A program made the translations under genes and the position numbers. 64,000 nucleotides of DNA from JAENVU01 sp038250905 (GTDB lineage Bacteria > Actinomycetota > Acidimicrobiia > IMCC26256 > JAENVU01), in NCBI GenBank assembly GCA_038250905.1, contig JBBSBV010000007.1:61726-125725 (forward strand), given 5' to 3'. The notes beneath the pieces were generated by a model. That model worked only from the letters and a program-made list of their open reading frames with translations. It was not told the origin of the DNA and ran no database searches. Shown here in pieces: positions 25,382 to 33,352 of this stretch. Within the stretch, counting starts at the first letter, position 1. Each line of letters begins with the position of its first letter.

Positions 25382-26635
25382 ATGAGTGCGGTGAGAGTAC
25401 GTCCCGCCGGACCGTTGGCGGGCACGGTCAAGGTGTCCGGCGCCACCAAGAACTCGGGTTTGAAACAGCTCGCGGCGGCCCTGCTCGCGTCGGGCGTGAC
25501 CCACGTGCGGAACCTGCCGCGCGTGCGGGACCTCGACGTGATGCTCGACGTTCTGCGCGCGGTCGGGGCCACCGTCGAGTGGACCGGCACCGACGAGCTG
25601 ACCCTCGACACGAGTGGTCCGCTCCAGCCGGAGGCCCCTTACGAGTTGGTGCGCCTGATGCGGGCGTCGATCAACGTGTTGGGTCCGCTCGTCGCCCGCT
25701 GCGGTGAGGCGCGGGTCGCGCTCCCCGGCGGCGACAACATCGGGAACCGGCGACTCGACATGCACATCCGCGGGCTCGAGGCCATGGGGGCCGAGGTCGT
25801 GGTCGAGCATGGGTTCATCCACGCCCGGTGCAACGCATTGGCCGGCGCGCGCATCGTCCTCGACTTCCCCAGCGTGGGTGCGACCGAGAATCTCCTCACC
25901 GCCGCGGTGCTCGCCAAGGGCGAGACCGTTATCGAGAACGCGGCGCGCGAGCCCGAGATCACGGACCTCACTGCCTTTCTCAACCGGATGGGCGCCCACG
26001 TGATCAGGGCCGGCACGAGCACGATCACGGTCGAGGGCGTGGACGAACTCGTCGCGGCCGACACCGAGATCATGGGCGACCGGATCGAGGCCGGAACCTT
26101 CCTCATGGCGTGTGGCATCGCGGGCGGCGAGGTGGAACTCGTCGGGGTCCGCCTCGAACACCTCGAGATGGTGGCGATGAAGCTCGGCGACATGGGCATG
26201 CGGGTCTCGTCGACCACCGACGGCATCTGGGCCCAGGCCCACGAACCGATGCGCGCCATCGACATCCAGACCCTCCCGTACCCGGGCTTCGCGACCGACT
26301 TCATGCCGATGGCCGTGGCACTCCTCGCGGTGAGCGAGGGGACGGTGATCGTCACCGAGAACGTCTTCGACAACCGGCTCTCCTTCGTGGGGGAGCTGGC
26401 CCGCATGGGCGCGGACATCCGTCACGAGGGCCGCCATGCGGTGGTGCGGGGCCGGCCGCGGCTTTCGGGCGCGCCCGTACGCGCCTTCGACGTCCGCGCC
26501 GGGGCCGCCCTGGCCCTCGCCGGGATGCGGGCCGACGGCGAGACCCTCATCGACGACTGGGACCACGTGGACCGGGGCTATCCCGACCTGCCTGGTGCCC
26601 TGGCCGGCCTCGGAGCCGACATCGAGCGGGTGTGA
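25382..26635 (+). CDS. murA: UDP-N-acetylglucosamine 1-carboxyvinyltransferase
   Basis: MurA adds enolpyruvate to UDP-GlcNAc, the first committed step of peptidoglycan synthesis. The 417-residue protein has GATKNSGLKQL (Lys23/Asn24), MRASINVLGPL and YPGFATDFMP (catalytic Asp). At the fosfomycin-target position the usual Cys is Asp118 (LPGGDNIGNR). Asp at this site is known in M. tuberculosis MurA and gives natural fosfomycin resistance while keeping activity. The same phenotype is expected here. Confidence 0.96.
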   Translation: MSAVRVRPAGPLAGTVKVSGATKNSGLKQLAAALLASGVTHVRNLPRVRDLDVMLDVLRAVGATVEWTGTDELTLDTSGPLQPEAPYELVRLMRASINVLGPLVARCGEARVALPGGDNIGNRRLDMHIRGLEAMGAEVVVEHGFIHARCNALAGARIVLDFPSVGATENLLTAAVLAKGETVIENAAREPEITDLTAFLNRMGAHVIRAGTSTITVEGVDELVAADTEIMGDRIEAGTFLMACGIAGGEVELVGVRLEHLEMVAMKLGDMGMRVSSTTDGIWAQAHEPMRAIDIQTLPYPGFATDFMPMAVALLAVSEGTVIVTENVFDNRLSFVGELARMGADIRHEGRHAVVRGRPRLSGAPVRAFDVRAGAALALAGMRADGETLIDDWDHVDRGYPDLPGALAGLGADIERV

Positions 26636-26690
26636 GCCGTCGGGAACAAGTCCGGTAACGTCGGCGTTCCTACCCGTTCGGAGGTGCCAG

Positions 26691-26927
26691 ATGAGCACGG
26701 ACACCATGGAAGCCGGAGTCTTGGAAGCGATCGACGCGATTCGTCCTGCCCTGCAGGCCGATGGTGGCGACATCGTGTTCAAGACCATCGACGACGCCGG
26801 TGTGGTCCACGTGGAACTCGTCGGCGCCTGCGGTACCTGTCCGGTCTCCACCATGACGCTCAAGGCGGGCGTCGAGCGCATCATCATGGACCGGGTGCCG
26901 GGTATCACCGAAGTCGTCAACGACTAG
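26691..26927 (+). CDS. NifU C-terminal-domain iron-sulfur scaffold protein
   Basis: The 78-residue protein is a stand-alone NifU-like domain: IRPALQADGGDI near the N terminus and GACGTCPVSTMTLKAGVE with the CxxC that binds a Fe-S cluster between two subunits. Such Nfu proteins carry clusters to target enzymes. ATG 26691 has GGAGG at 26680-26684. The frame is open upstream inside murA, which explains why longer starts are possible but not supported. It is followed after nine bases by meaB. Confidence 0.9.
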   Translation: MSTDTMEAGVLEAIDAIRPALQADGGDIVFKTIDDAGVVHVELVGACGTCPVSTMTLKAGVERIIMDRVPGITEVVND

Positions 26928-26936
26928 TCCGCCGCG

Positions 26937-27893
26937 ATGTCTCGTGATCCGGTCGCCCTGGTCGCGCGCGCCACGGCGGGTGAGCGCGGTGCGATCGCCA
27001 AGCTGATCACCATGGTCGAGACCGGCGGCGCGGATGCCGCGGTCGCAGGCGCCGCGCTCTACCCGCACACCGGCAACGCGTACACCGTGGGACTCACCGG
27101 CGCGCCGGGCGCGGGCAAGTCGAGTCTCACCGACGCCCTCATCGGTCGGATCCGCAAGGACGACCTCGAAGTCGGCGTTCTGGCCATCGACCCCACGAGC
27201 CCGTTCAGTGGTGGCGCGATCCTCGGTGACCGCGTGCGGATGCAGGACCACGCCACCGATCCGGGCGTCTACATCCGGTCGATGGCGACGCGGGGTCACC
27301 TCGGCGGGCTCGCCATCGCCACCCCGCGCGCCGCCCGAGTGCTCGACGCGGCCGGGAAACCGTGGATCATCGTGGAGACCGTCGGGGTCGGCCAGGTGGA
27401 GGTGGAGATCGCCGGCGCGGCCGACACCACCGTCGTCGTGGTGAACCCGGGGTGGGGCGACGGCGTCCAGGCCAACAAGGCAGGGCTGCTGGAGATCGCC
27501 GACCTGTTCGTGGTCAACAAGGCCGACCGCGACGGGGTGGCCGAGACGGTCCGGGACCTCGAGATGATGCTCGACCTCTCCGGCCACCGCGACTGGCGAC
27601 CCAAGATCATCCAGACCGTCGCCACGCGCGGCGAGGGTATCGACGAACTGTGGGACGCGATCCGCGCGCACCGGGAGTTCCAGGAGGCCGACGGTCGGCT
27701 GGACCGCCGCCGGGCCGCGCGCCTGCGGGACGAGATGCTCTCGATCGTCACTGCGCGGCTGGCCGAGCAGGCCGCGGGAGCATGTAGCGGCGAGCACTTC
27801 GAGGAACTGCTCGATGCGGTCACCCGCCGGGAACTCGACCCGCACGCGGCGGTTGCCCAGCTCCTCGACGCCGCCGCGGACCGGTCCATCTAG
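26937..27893 (+). CDS. meaB: Methylmalonyl-CoA-mutase-associated G protein (MeaB/ArgK)
   Basis: The 318-residue P-loop GTPase has Walker A GAPGAGKS at residues 55-62, DPTSPFSGGAILGDRVRM, VETVGVGQ and the base motif NKAD. MeaB loads and protects cobalamin on acyl-CoA mutases. The likely client in this window is the isobutyryl-CoA-mutase-type subunit at 14.75 kb. A methylmalonyl-CoA mutase elsewhere in the genome is another candidate. ATG 26937 follows the Nfu stop by nine bases. Confidence 0.93.
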   Translation: MSRDPVALVARATAGERGAIAKLITMVETGGADAAVAGAALYPHTGNAYTVGLTGAPGAGKSSLTDALIGRIRKDDLEVGVLAIDPTSPFSGGAILGDRVRMQDHATDPGVYIRSMATRGHLGGLAIATPRAARVLDAAGKPWIIVETVGVGQVEVEIAGAADTTVVVVNPGWGDGVQANKAGLLEIADLFVVNKADRDGVAETVRDLEMMLDLSGHRDWRPKIIQTVATRGEGIDELWDAIRAHREFQEADGRLDRRRAARLRDEMLSIVTARLAEQAAGACSGEHFEELLDAVTRRELDPHAAVAQLLDAAADRSI

Positions 27894-27918
27894 GTCGGTC
27901 CCTCCGAGGGCATCGCTC

Positions 27919-27924
27919 TAAGGT
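27919..27924 (+). promoter_or_regulatory. -10 element of a leaderless promoter for the enoyl-CoA hydratase at 27932
   Basis: TAAGGT ends seven bases before ATG 27932. No ribosome site is present. Confidence 0.5.
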
Positions 27925-27931
27925 CGTCGGC

Positions 27932-28711
27932 ATGGCTGACGAACTGGTCCTGCGCGAGTCACATCCCGAGGGCGTGGTCGCGCTCCGGCTCAACGCGGGG
28001 CCGATGAACCCGCTGTCGAACGCGTTATTGGGCGCGCTCGGTGACGCGGCGGCCGAGCTACGTGGAGACCCGGACGTGAAGGCGGTCGTGGTCTTCGGGA
28101 GCGAGAAGGCACTGGCGGCGGGGGCCGACATCAAGGAGTTCGGCGACCAGGCGGCGGCGCGCACCATCGGTCTCGCCTTCCGCCGGGCGTTCGACGGACT
28201 CGCGGCCATCCCCCGCCCGGTCATCGCCGGAGTGCGCGGCTTCGCGCTCGGCGGCGGTATGGAACTCGCACTCGCCTGCGACCTGCGCGTCGCGGCCGAC
28301 ACCGCCCGGTTCGGTCAGCCCGAGATCCTGCTCGGCATCATCCCGGGGGCCGGCGGGACCCAGCGACTGGCCCGGCTCGTGGGTCCGGCGCGCGCGAAGG
28401 ACCTGATCTGGAGCGGCCGCCAGGTGAAGGCCGAGGAGGCGCTGGCCATCGGTCTGGTCGACCGGGTCGTCCCGGCCGCCGACCTCGAGGCCGCCACCAT
28501 CGACTGGGCGACCGAACTCGCGCGCGGTGCGGTCGTGGCGATGGGAATGGCCAAGGGCGTCATCGACGCGGGACTCGACGGCTCGCTCGAGCGCGGCATC
28601 GACCTCGAAGCCGCGGCGTTCGTCGACGTCTTCGGCACCGAGGACGCGGCGACCGGCGTGGCGAGTTTCCTCGAGCACGGACCCGGCCGCGCCCGGTTCT
28701 CGGGGCGGTAG
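27932..28711 (+). CDS. Enoyl-CoA hydratase
   Basis: The 259-residue crotonase has both catalytic glutamates, Glu111 (GGGMELALACD) and Glu131 (GQPEILLGIIPGAGGTQRL), spaced twenty residues apart as Glu144/Glu164 in rat enoyl-CoA hydratase. It should hydrate trans-2-enoyl-CoA to 3-hydroxyacyl-CoA in beta-oxidation or a related pathway. It is thus unlike the paralogue at 23606, which lacks the first Glu. It converges with the SRPBCC gene at 28729. Confidence 0.92.
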   Translation: MADELVLRESHPEGVVALRLNAGPMNPLSNALLGALGDAAAELRGDPDVKAVVVFGSEKALAAGADIKEFGDQAAARTIGLAFRRAFDGLAAIPRPVIAGVRGFALGGGMELALACDLRVAADTARFGQPEILLGIIPGAGGTQRLARLVGPARAKDLIWSGRQVKAEEALAIGLVDRVVPAADLEAATIDWATELARGAVVAMGMAKGVIDAGLDGSLERGIDLEAAAFVDVFGTEDAATGVASFLEHGPGRARFSGR

Positions 28712-28728
28712 TGCTCGGCCGCTGCCGG

Positions 28729-29163
28729 TCAGCGCTCGGCGAGATCCCGGAGGCGGTTGAGGTTCTGGCGCCAGATCCCGCCGAAGACCGGGCGGGCGAG
28801 TCGCTCGGCCGCTCCGCCGCCGAGGTGGGCCGGGAACACCAGGTCTTCGGTCCAGCAGAACTCGGTCAGTCCGGCGCCGACCGCCAGGAGCGTGAACCGG
28901 CCGCGACCGGTGACGATGCCGTGGTGTTCGATCCCCATCACCGCCTGCGGTTCCCATTCGGTGACGCGCATCCGGTCGACGGTGCTGAGCGGTCCGACCC
29001 TTGTCAGGCAGTCGAACTCGGTGCCGACCCCGGAGTGTTGCTCGGTGCGGAACGTGATCGACTCCGCGTCGGTCATCCATTCGGTGTGGGTGTCGACCGC
29101 TTCGATCACTCTCCATACGTGGTCGACCGGCGCACCGATGGTGATGCAGAGATGGATGTGCAT
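28729..29163 (-). CDS. SRPBCC (START/polyketide-cyclase-like) family protein
   Basis: The 144-residue protein has the helix-grip pattern: IGAPVDHVWRVIEAVDTHTEWM at the N terminus, GVGTEFDC, and the long C-terminal helix GGIWRQNLNRLRDLAER. Such proteins bind hydrophobic ligands and the role is unknown. ATG 29163 overlaps the stop of the GalT-family gene (ATGA), so they are translationally coupled on the minus strand. The frame is open upstream in the GalT gene but the overlap sets the start. Confidence 0.82.
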   Translation of the reverse strand: MHIHLCITIGAPVDHVWRVIEAVDTHTEWMTDAESITFRTEQHSGVGTEFDCLTRVGPLSTVDRMRVTEWEPQAVMGIEHHGIVTGRGRFTLLAVGAGLTEFCWTEDLVFPAHLGGGAAERLARPVFGGIWRQNLNRLRDLAER

Positions 29164-30095
29164 CAGTCGCCCCGCAGGAACGCAGCGCCCTGCTCGGGCG
29201 CCATCGAGTTGGCGTAGATCCCGCTGCCCAGTTCGAACCCGGCGACCACGCTGGTGCGGGGCACGATCTCGAGGTGCCAGTGCATCTCCGCGGCCCGGAC
29301 GCCAGGGGGTGCCGTGTGCACCACGACGTTGTACGCGACGTCGCCGAGGGTCGCGGTCACGCGTCCGAGCGCGGCGTGGAGGGCGATGGCGACCACCCGG
29401 ATTTCGGCGTCGGTCGCCTCGTCGAAACGCGCCCGGGTCGAACGGTGGGCGACCCGCATGAGGTACGGCGACCAGGATGCCGGTGGGCACCAGGCCATGG
29501 CCGGTCCTTCCACCACGACCAGGCCGATCTTCCGCGCGTCGGCGATTTCGCGTGCGACAAGATCGGTGGCGAATCGTTCGGTCATGTCGATGACGGCGGC
29601 GCTCGGCGCGTCGGGCGCCACGATCTGCGCATGCGGGTGCTCGATCGACGCGCCCGCGGCCCGACCCTGGTTGACGAAGACGCTCACGAAGGCGCGGCCG
29701 GCGTCGAGATGGACCCGAGCCCGGTCGCGCATCACCAGCAGCGCGCCGACGGCCTGGTCCTCGGTCAACTGCGCGAACCCGGCATCATGATCCGGTGAGA
29801 GGATGATCACTTCGTGTGCGCCGGTCGCGTCACCGGTGCCTGATTTCGCGTCGCCGCCGACGATCGGATACAGGTTCGGCACCACGCGCACCGTCCACCC
29901 GACGGTGTCGGGCGCGCCGTCACCGGTCCGACAGGTCTCGGGCGGGGTCTGATCCTCGTGTCCCGGACAGAACGGGCAATGCTCGGGTCCGCTCCGTGGG
30001 ACGGCGTCGGCCTGAGCGGTGTAGGGGCGGGCGGCCCGGTCGGCCGCGATGATCACCCGGCGATCGAGGATGGGGTCGTGGCGGTACTCGGGCAT
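29163..30095 (-). CDS. galT: Galactose-1-phosphate uridylyltransferase family protein
   Basis: The 310-residue HIT-superfamily protein has a zinc pair in CPFCPGHE (Cys40, Cys43) and the nucleotidylated-histidine motif EHPHAQ (His153, His155), as in GalT. The second half contains TRARFDEAT and EMHWHLEIVPR, the second metal/His region. GalT exchanges UMP between UDP-glucose and galactose-1-phosphate, but relatives use ADP-glucose or phosphate, so the exact donor is open. ATG 30095 is set by TAGCCT seven bases upstream. It is divergent from the flavoprotein gene at 30130. Confidence 0.82.
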   Translation of the reverse strand: MPEYRHDPILDRRVIIAADRAARPYTAQADAVPRSGPEHCPFCPGHEDQTPPETCRTGDGAPDTVGWTVRVVPNLYPIVGGDAKSGTGDATGAHEVIILSPDHDAGFAQLTEDQAVGALLVMRDRARVHLDAGRAFVSVFVNQGRAAGASIEHPHAQIVAPDAPSAAVIDMTERFATDLVAREIADARKIGLVVVEGPAMAWCPPASWSPYLMRVAHRSTRARFDEATDAEIRVVAIALHAALGRVTATLGDVAYNVVVHTAPPGVRAAEMHWHLEIVPRTSVVAGFELGSGIYANSMAPEQGAAFLRGD

Positions 30096-30102
30096 CGGGT
30101 CG

Positions 30103-30108
30103 AGGCTA
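30103..30108 (-). promoter_or_regulatory. -10 element of a leaderless promoter for galT
   Basis: TAGCCT on the minus strand ends seven bases before ATG 30095. It stands back to back with the TAGCGT of the divergent gene, eight bases away. Confidence 0.55.
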
Positions 30109-30116
30109 GGTGCCGT

Positions 30117-30122
30117 TAGCGT
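30117..30122 (+). promoter_or_regulatory. -10 element of a leaderless promoter for the LpdA-like gene
   Basis: TAGCGT ends seven bases before GTG 30130. The only 34 bases between the divergent start codons hold both -10 boxes. Confidence 0.55.
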
Positions 30123-30129
30123 GAGGCCC

Positions 30130-31488
30130 GTGACTCGACGACTCGTGATCATCGGTGGCGGCCCGGCGGGGAACACCGCCGCGACTGTGGCGGCCACCCT
30201 CGGTGCGGAGGTGACGCTCATCGAGCGTGACGTCATCGGCGGTGCCGCACACCTGCTCGACTGCGTGCCGTCCAAGGCGATGATCGCCACCGGCGGCGCG
30301 CTCGCCGGCCTGCGGCGGGGCCGCACCATGGGAATCGTCGCGGAGGGCTCGCTCGATGTGGTCGCGCTGGGGGAGCGGGTCCAGGCGATCGAGGATCGCC
30401 TTCGCCGCTCGGTGCACGACCTGCTCGAGTCCCAGGGCGTCGAGATGATCGCGGGCGCAGCGAAGTTCGTCGACTCGCGGACTGTCGCGGTGACCACGCC
30501 ATCGGGGATCCGTACGGTGACCGGCGACGTGTTCCTCGTCGCGACGGGATCCCGGCCGCGCATCCCTGCCTGGGCGACCGTCGACAACGAACGGGTGCTG
30601 CTCACGCGCGATGCGTACCCACCACCCTCGATCCCCACGCATCTCTGTGTGATCGGGTCGGGCGTGACCGGGGTGGAGTTCACCCACATGTTCTCCGCCC
30701 TCGGCAGTGAGGTCTCGCTCGTCGTTTCCCGTCAGCAGGTCCTCCCGCAGAAGGACCCCGAGGTCGCGGCGGTGCTCGAGGACGCATTCCTCGCCCGGGG
30801 TGTGCATCTGTTGAAGGGCGCGCGGGCGGAGTCGGTCGTGCGCGACGGCGACACCGTGACCGTGAAGTGCAACGACGGCCGCCACGTGGAGGCCAGCCAC
30901 GTGGTACTGGCGATCGGCTCGGTTCCCAACACCGACGACCTCGGGTTGGAGGCGGCCGGTATCGCCACCGACGACGCCGGCTACATCACCATCAACCACA
31001 ACTGCATCACCACCGTCCCGAACGTCTACGCCGCGGGTGATGTCTCCGGGAAGTTGCCGTTGTCGTCGGTGGCCGCGATGCAAGGACGCAAGATCGCGGA
31101 GCACCTCATGGGACTGCACGCGCTCGAGCACCGGCACCTCGACTACGAGAAGGCCGCGTCCGCGATCTTCACCGAACCCGAGGTGGCCGACGTCGGCCTC
31201 GCGGAAGCCGACGCGTTCGCGTTGGGTCGCAAGATCCGCGTGACCAAGGTGCCCTTCGCCACCAATGCGCAGGCGCTGATCAAGGGCGACCCCCGCGGGT
31301 TCGTGAAGGTGATCTCCGACCCTGCGACCGGGGTGGTCCTCGGCGGCTCGATCGTGGGTGCCAATGCGGCCGAGCTGATCTCGGTGATCGCGATCGCGGT
31401 CACCAACGACCTGCGCGTTTCCGACATCGTCGACTCCCTCCTCGTCCATCCCTCCATGGCCGAGTCCCTCGCCGAAGCCGCGTCCTGA
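30130..31488 (+). CDS. lpdA: LpdA-like flavoprotein (NAD(P)H-quinone dehydrogenase type)
   Basis: The 452-residue protein is of the pyridine nucleotide-disulfide oxidoreductase family: GGGPAGNTAA FAD site, VIGSGVTGVEF NAD(P) site, and NVYAAGDVSGKLPLSS. The redox-disulfide segment reads GGAAHLLDCVPSK, so the first of two cysteines is missing. M. tuberculosis LpdA (Rv3303c) has the same loss and reduces quinones. A C-terminal HPSMAE resembles the His-Glu dyad. GTG 30130 is favoured over GTG 30121 by the TAGCGT box. Confidence 0.88.
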   Translation: MTRRLVIIGGGPAGNTAATVAATLGAEVTLIERDVIGGAAHLLDCVPSKAMIATGGALAGLRRGRTMGIVAEGSLDVVALGERVQAIEDRLRRSVHDLLESQGVEMIAGAAKFVDSRTVAVTTPSGIRTVTGDVFLVATGSRPRIPAWATVDNERVLLTRDAYPPPSIPTHLCVIGSGVTGVEFTHMFSALGSEVSLVVSRQQVLPQKDPEVAAVLEDAFLARGVHLLKGARAESVVRDGDTVTVKCNDGRHVEASHVVLAIGSVPNTDDLGLEAAGIATDDAGYITINHNCITTVPNVYAAGDVSGKLPLSSVAAMQGRKIAEHLMGLHALEHRHLDYEKAASAIFTEPEVADVGLAEADAFALGRKIRVTKVPFATNAQALIKGDPRGFVKVISDPATGVVLGGSIVGANAAELISVIAIAVTNDLRVSDIVDSLLVHPSMAESLAEAAS

Positions 31489-31494
31489 CCTCGC

Positions 31495-32082
31495 ATGATC
31501 GCAATGGGTCGGGCACCCGACCAGGCCCTGGTGCGGAACGTCCTGGAACACGCCGAGGACCATCCCTGGCGCGTCCAGGACATCGGCGTGTTGGCGGTGT
31601 GGCTCGACGACCGGCATGAGAACCGCCTCCACGTGTGGGACGGGGACATCGCGATCGGCGACCCGCCGATCCACGACCATCCCTTCGACTTCTCGTCCAC
31701 CGTCATCGTGGGCGAGCTCGTGAACACGCGGTACGTCGAGGACTTGGGCGGCCGCGAGTATCGGCGCGAGCGCTACTTACCGGGCGACGAGGACGACCGG
31801 CGTGCCGACACGGTTCGGTTGGTGGGCGCTGCGGAAACGCTGCGCGCCGGTGATCGCTATCGCCAGTCGGCGCATGAACTCCATGACAGCCGCCAGACAC
31901 CGGGCACTGTGACCGTGATGTATTTCGAGTCGGTCGTCGACGACCGAACCGAGCTCACCGTGTGCCGCCGACCGGACACACCGTGGGTCTCCGCTCAGCC
32001 TCGTTCGGCCACGCCGGACGAGGTGCAGCGCATCACGGCCGCCGCACTCGCGTTGTTCGATGTTCCGGAGCCTCGCGCGTAG
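31495..32082 (+). CDS. Cupin-like hypothetical protein
   Basis: The 195-residue protein has IHDHPFDFSSTVIVGELVNTRY around residues 61-82 and QSAHELHDS near residue 124-132. These histidine-bearing strands recall the two metal motifs of a cupin, as in cysteine-dioxygenase-like proteins. No exact family could be recognised. It starts six bases after the LpdA-like gene without a clear ribosome site, so it is probably read from the same mRNA. A dioxygenase or isomerase role is a guess. Confidence 0.6.
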   Translation: MIAMGRAPDQALVRNVLEHAEDHPWRVQDIGVLAVWLDDRHENRLHVWDGDIAIGDPPIHDHPFDFSSTVIVGELVNTRYVEDLGGREYRRERYLPGDEDDRRADTVRLVGAAETLRAGDRYRQSAHELHDSRQTPGTVTVMYFESVVDDRTELTVCRRPDTPWVSAQPRSATPDEVQRITAAALALFDVPEPRA

Positions 32083-32477
32083 TGCTCGGGGCGTCCCGCA
32101 GCCAGGTAGGTCACACGGTCGAGGTGGCCTACGTGGTGGCGGTCGGAGTGATCACGTTCCTCGCCACCCGGGACCCGAATCACTTCCGGCGTGGCTGGTG
32201 GGTCGCGTCGCTGGTGTTGTGCCTTCCGGCGATGGTCGCGGTGTTGCCCGTGCTCTACGTCGCCGGGGCCGCGGCGTGGAACATCACCGGCGCCGACCAC
32301 GGTGGTACCGCGTGGCCCGTGACGGCCACCTATGTCGCGGTGCTCATCCTCGCCGCGATCGTCAATGTCGTCCTCGCCCGCTGGCGGCTCCGCCGCCACC
32401 GACCCGGCGACGACCGGCTCGAACCGTTCGGCGATCTCTGCGGCGATTGTCGCCTCAGTGCGTCTGGGACTCGTTGA
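32082..32477 (+). CDS. Small membrane protein, unknown
   Basis: The 131-residue product has three hydrophobic segments (about residues 14-29, 42-70 and 86-106) and a basic C-terminal tail with three cysteines spaced as CGDC near the end. GTG 32082 overlaps the stop of the cupin-like gene as TAGTG, which supports coupled translation. The start is otherwise not supported by a ribosome site. No family was recognised. Confidence 0.55.
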   Translation: MLGASRSQVGHTVEVAYVVAVGVITFLATRDPNHFRRGWWVASLVLCLPAMVAVLPVLYVAGAAAWNITGADHGGTAWPVTATYVAVLILAAIVNVVLARWRLRRHRPGDDRLEPFGDLCGDCRLSASGTR

Positions 32478-32582
32478 GTCGACAAACGGTCGGTGGTGGT
32501 CGGGTGTCGTTCACGCGCCCCTGGGTGGGGTGCCGCGTCCCTCCTTCTACGGATGGACCGCGGTGACTTTTCGATTTTCGTC

Positions 32583-32606
32583 TGAGGTATACACGCGTAT
32601 ACCTCA
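32583..32606. promoter_or_regulatory. Perfect 24-bp inverted repeat TGAGGTATAC-N4-GTATACCTCA (operator candidate)
   Basis: Two perfect 10-bp arms flank ACGC in a locally AT-rich part of the 242-base gap 32478-32719. A possible -10, TATACA at 32588-32593, lies inside it. There is no T-run after it, so a terminator is unlikely, and a dimeric repressor site is the natural reading. The rest of the gap holds a possible 24-codon ORF (32632-32706). Confidence 0.6.
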
Positions 32607-32631
32607 AGGCAATTCTTCGAAACGGAGATAC

Positions 32632-32706
32632 GTGGTTCGGACCGTTGCCAGTTTCTGCCACGTCCCGCGGAACGCATCGGTCGCAGGTGGGAACATGGCG
32701 GGGTGA
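32632..32706 (+). CDS. Possible 24-residue leader peptide
   Basis: GTG 32632 with GGAG at 32624-32627 opens a 24-codon frame ending in TGA at 32704-32706, 13 bases before the start of the next membrane protein gene. It lies 26 bases after the 24-bp inverted repeat. The peptide (VVRTVASFCHVPRN...) shows no known motif. It could be a translated leader or chance. Confidence 0.25.
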   Translation: MVRTVASFCHVPRNASVAGGNMAG

Positions 32707-32719
32707 TGCGAGGGGCAGC

Positions 32720-33352
32720 GTGATTCCAGGGGCAGCCACCGGCCGGGACCGGCCCGGTTGGTGGCAGACGCTCGGCGCGGTGTTCTTCGCCGCCGTCGTG
32801 GCGTTCATCGTCGGTGCCCTGACCGCGCTCCTCATTCCTGACTCCGATCGCTACTTCACCGACCGCGCGGCGGGCACCGTGGCCTTCCTGGTCGTGCTCT
32901 GGCTCCTCGCCCGATACCTGATCCCGGGGCGCCGGCCGCGCTCGATGCCGGTGCCGTGGGGCACGATCGCCGGGTCGGTGGGAGGCGGGTTGCTCATCGC
33001 GGCGATCGCGATCGGGTGCACGTGGGCGTACCTCGCCTCGATCACGATCGACGACGGCCTGGAAGGACTCGTGTTCCTTCCACTGCTGGGCGCGGCGGGC
33101 ATCGTGGTCGCGCTGGTCGCCCGAACGGCGACGGCCCGGTTCCGACCGGTGGTCGGATCGGTGGCCGCGTGCGTCGGCACCGCGATTGCCCTGACCGTGC
33201 ACGGCTGGAGCCGGTCCGGCGGCGGCCCGTCGTTATGGCCGACCTACACGGTGACCGTGCTGGTCCTGTTTCCCCTGACGTTGTGCGGCGTCGCGATCGG
33301 GACCGTCGTCGGCGACTCGCTCAGACCTCGATGTCGGCGCGCAACACGGTGA
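32720..33352 (+). CDS. Six-helix integral membrane protein, unknown
   Basis: The 210-residue product has about six hydrophobic segments (near residues 16-38, 53-70, 80-103, 114-134, 144-161 and 173-195) and an Arg-rich C terminus. No family was recognised. GTG 32720 has AGGGG at 32711-32715. A longer frame is open upstream but has no support. The 3' end overlaps the convergent phzF gene by 32 bases. The 24-bp inverted repeat upstream may control it. Confidence 0.6.
   Translation: MIPGAATGRDRPGWWQTLGAVFFAAVVAFIVGALTALLIPDSDRYFTDRAAGTVAFLVVLWLLARYLIPGRRPRSMPVPWGTIAGSVGGGLLIAAIAIGCTWAYLASITIDDGLEGLVFLPLLGAAGIVVALVARTATARFRPVVGSVAACVGTAIALTVHGWSRSGGGPSLWPTYTVTVLVLFPLTLCGVAIGTVVGDSLRPRCRRATR

Noticed and set aside
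25733..25735. Loss of the MurA catalytic Cys as evidence of a pseudogene
   Set aside because: Asp at this position is a known active variant in mycobacteria, and all other motifs are intact.
24452..26920. Minus-strand frame running from the membrane protein gene through murA antisense (822 codons)
   Set aside because: Only the part to 25264 is supported. The upstream part is antisense to murA and nfu.
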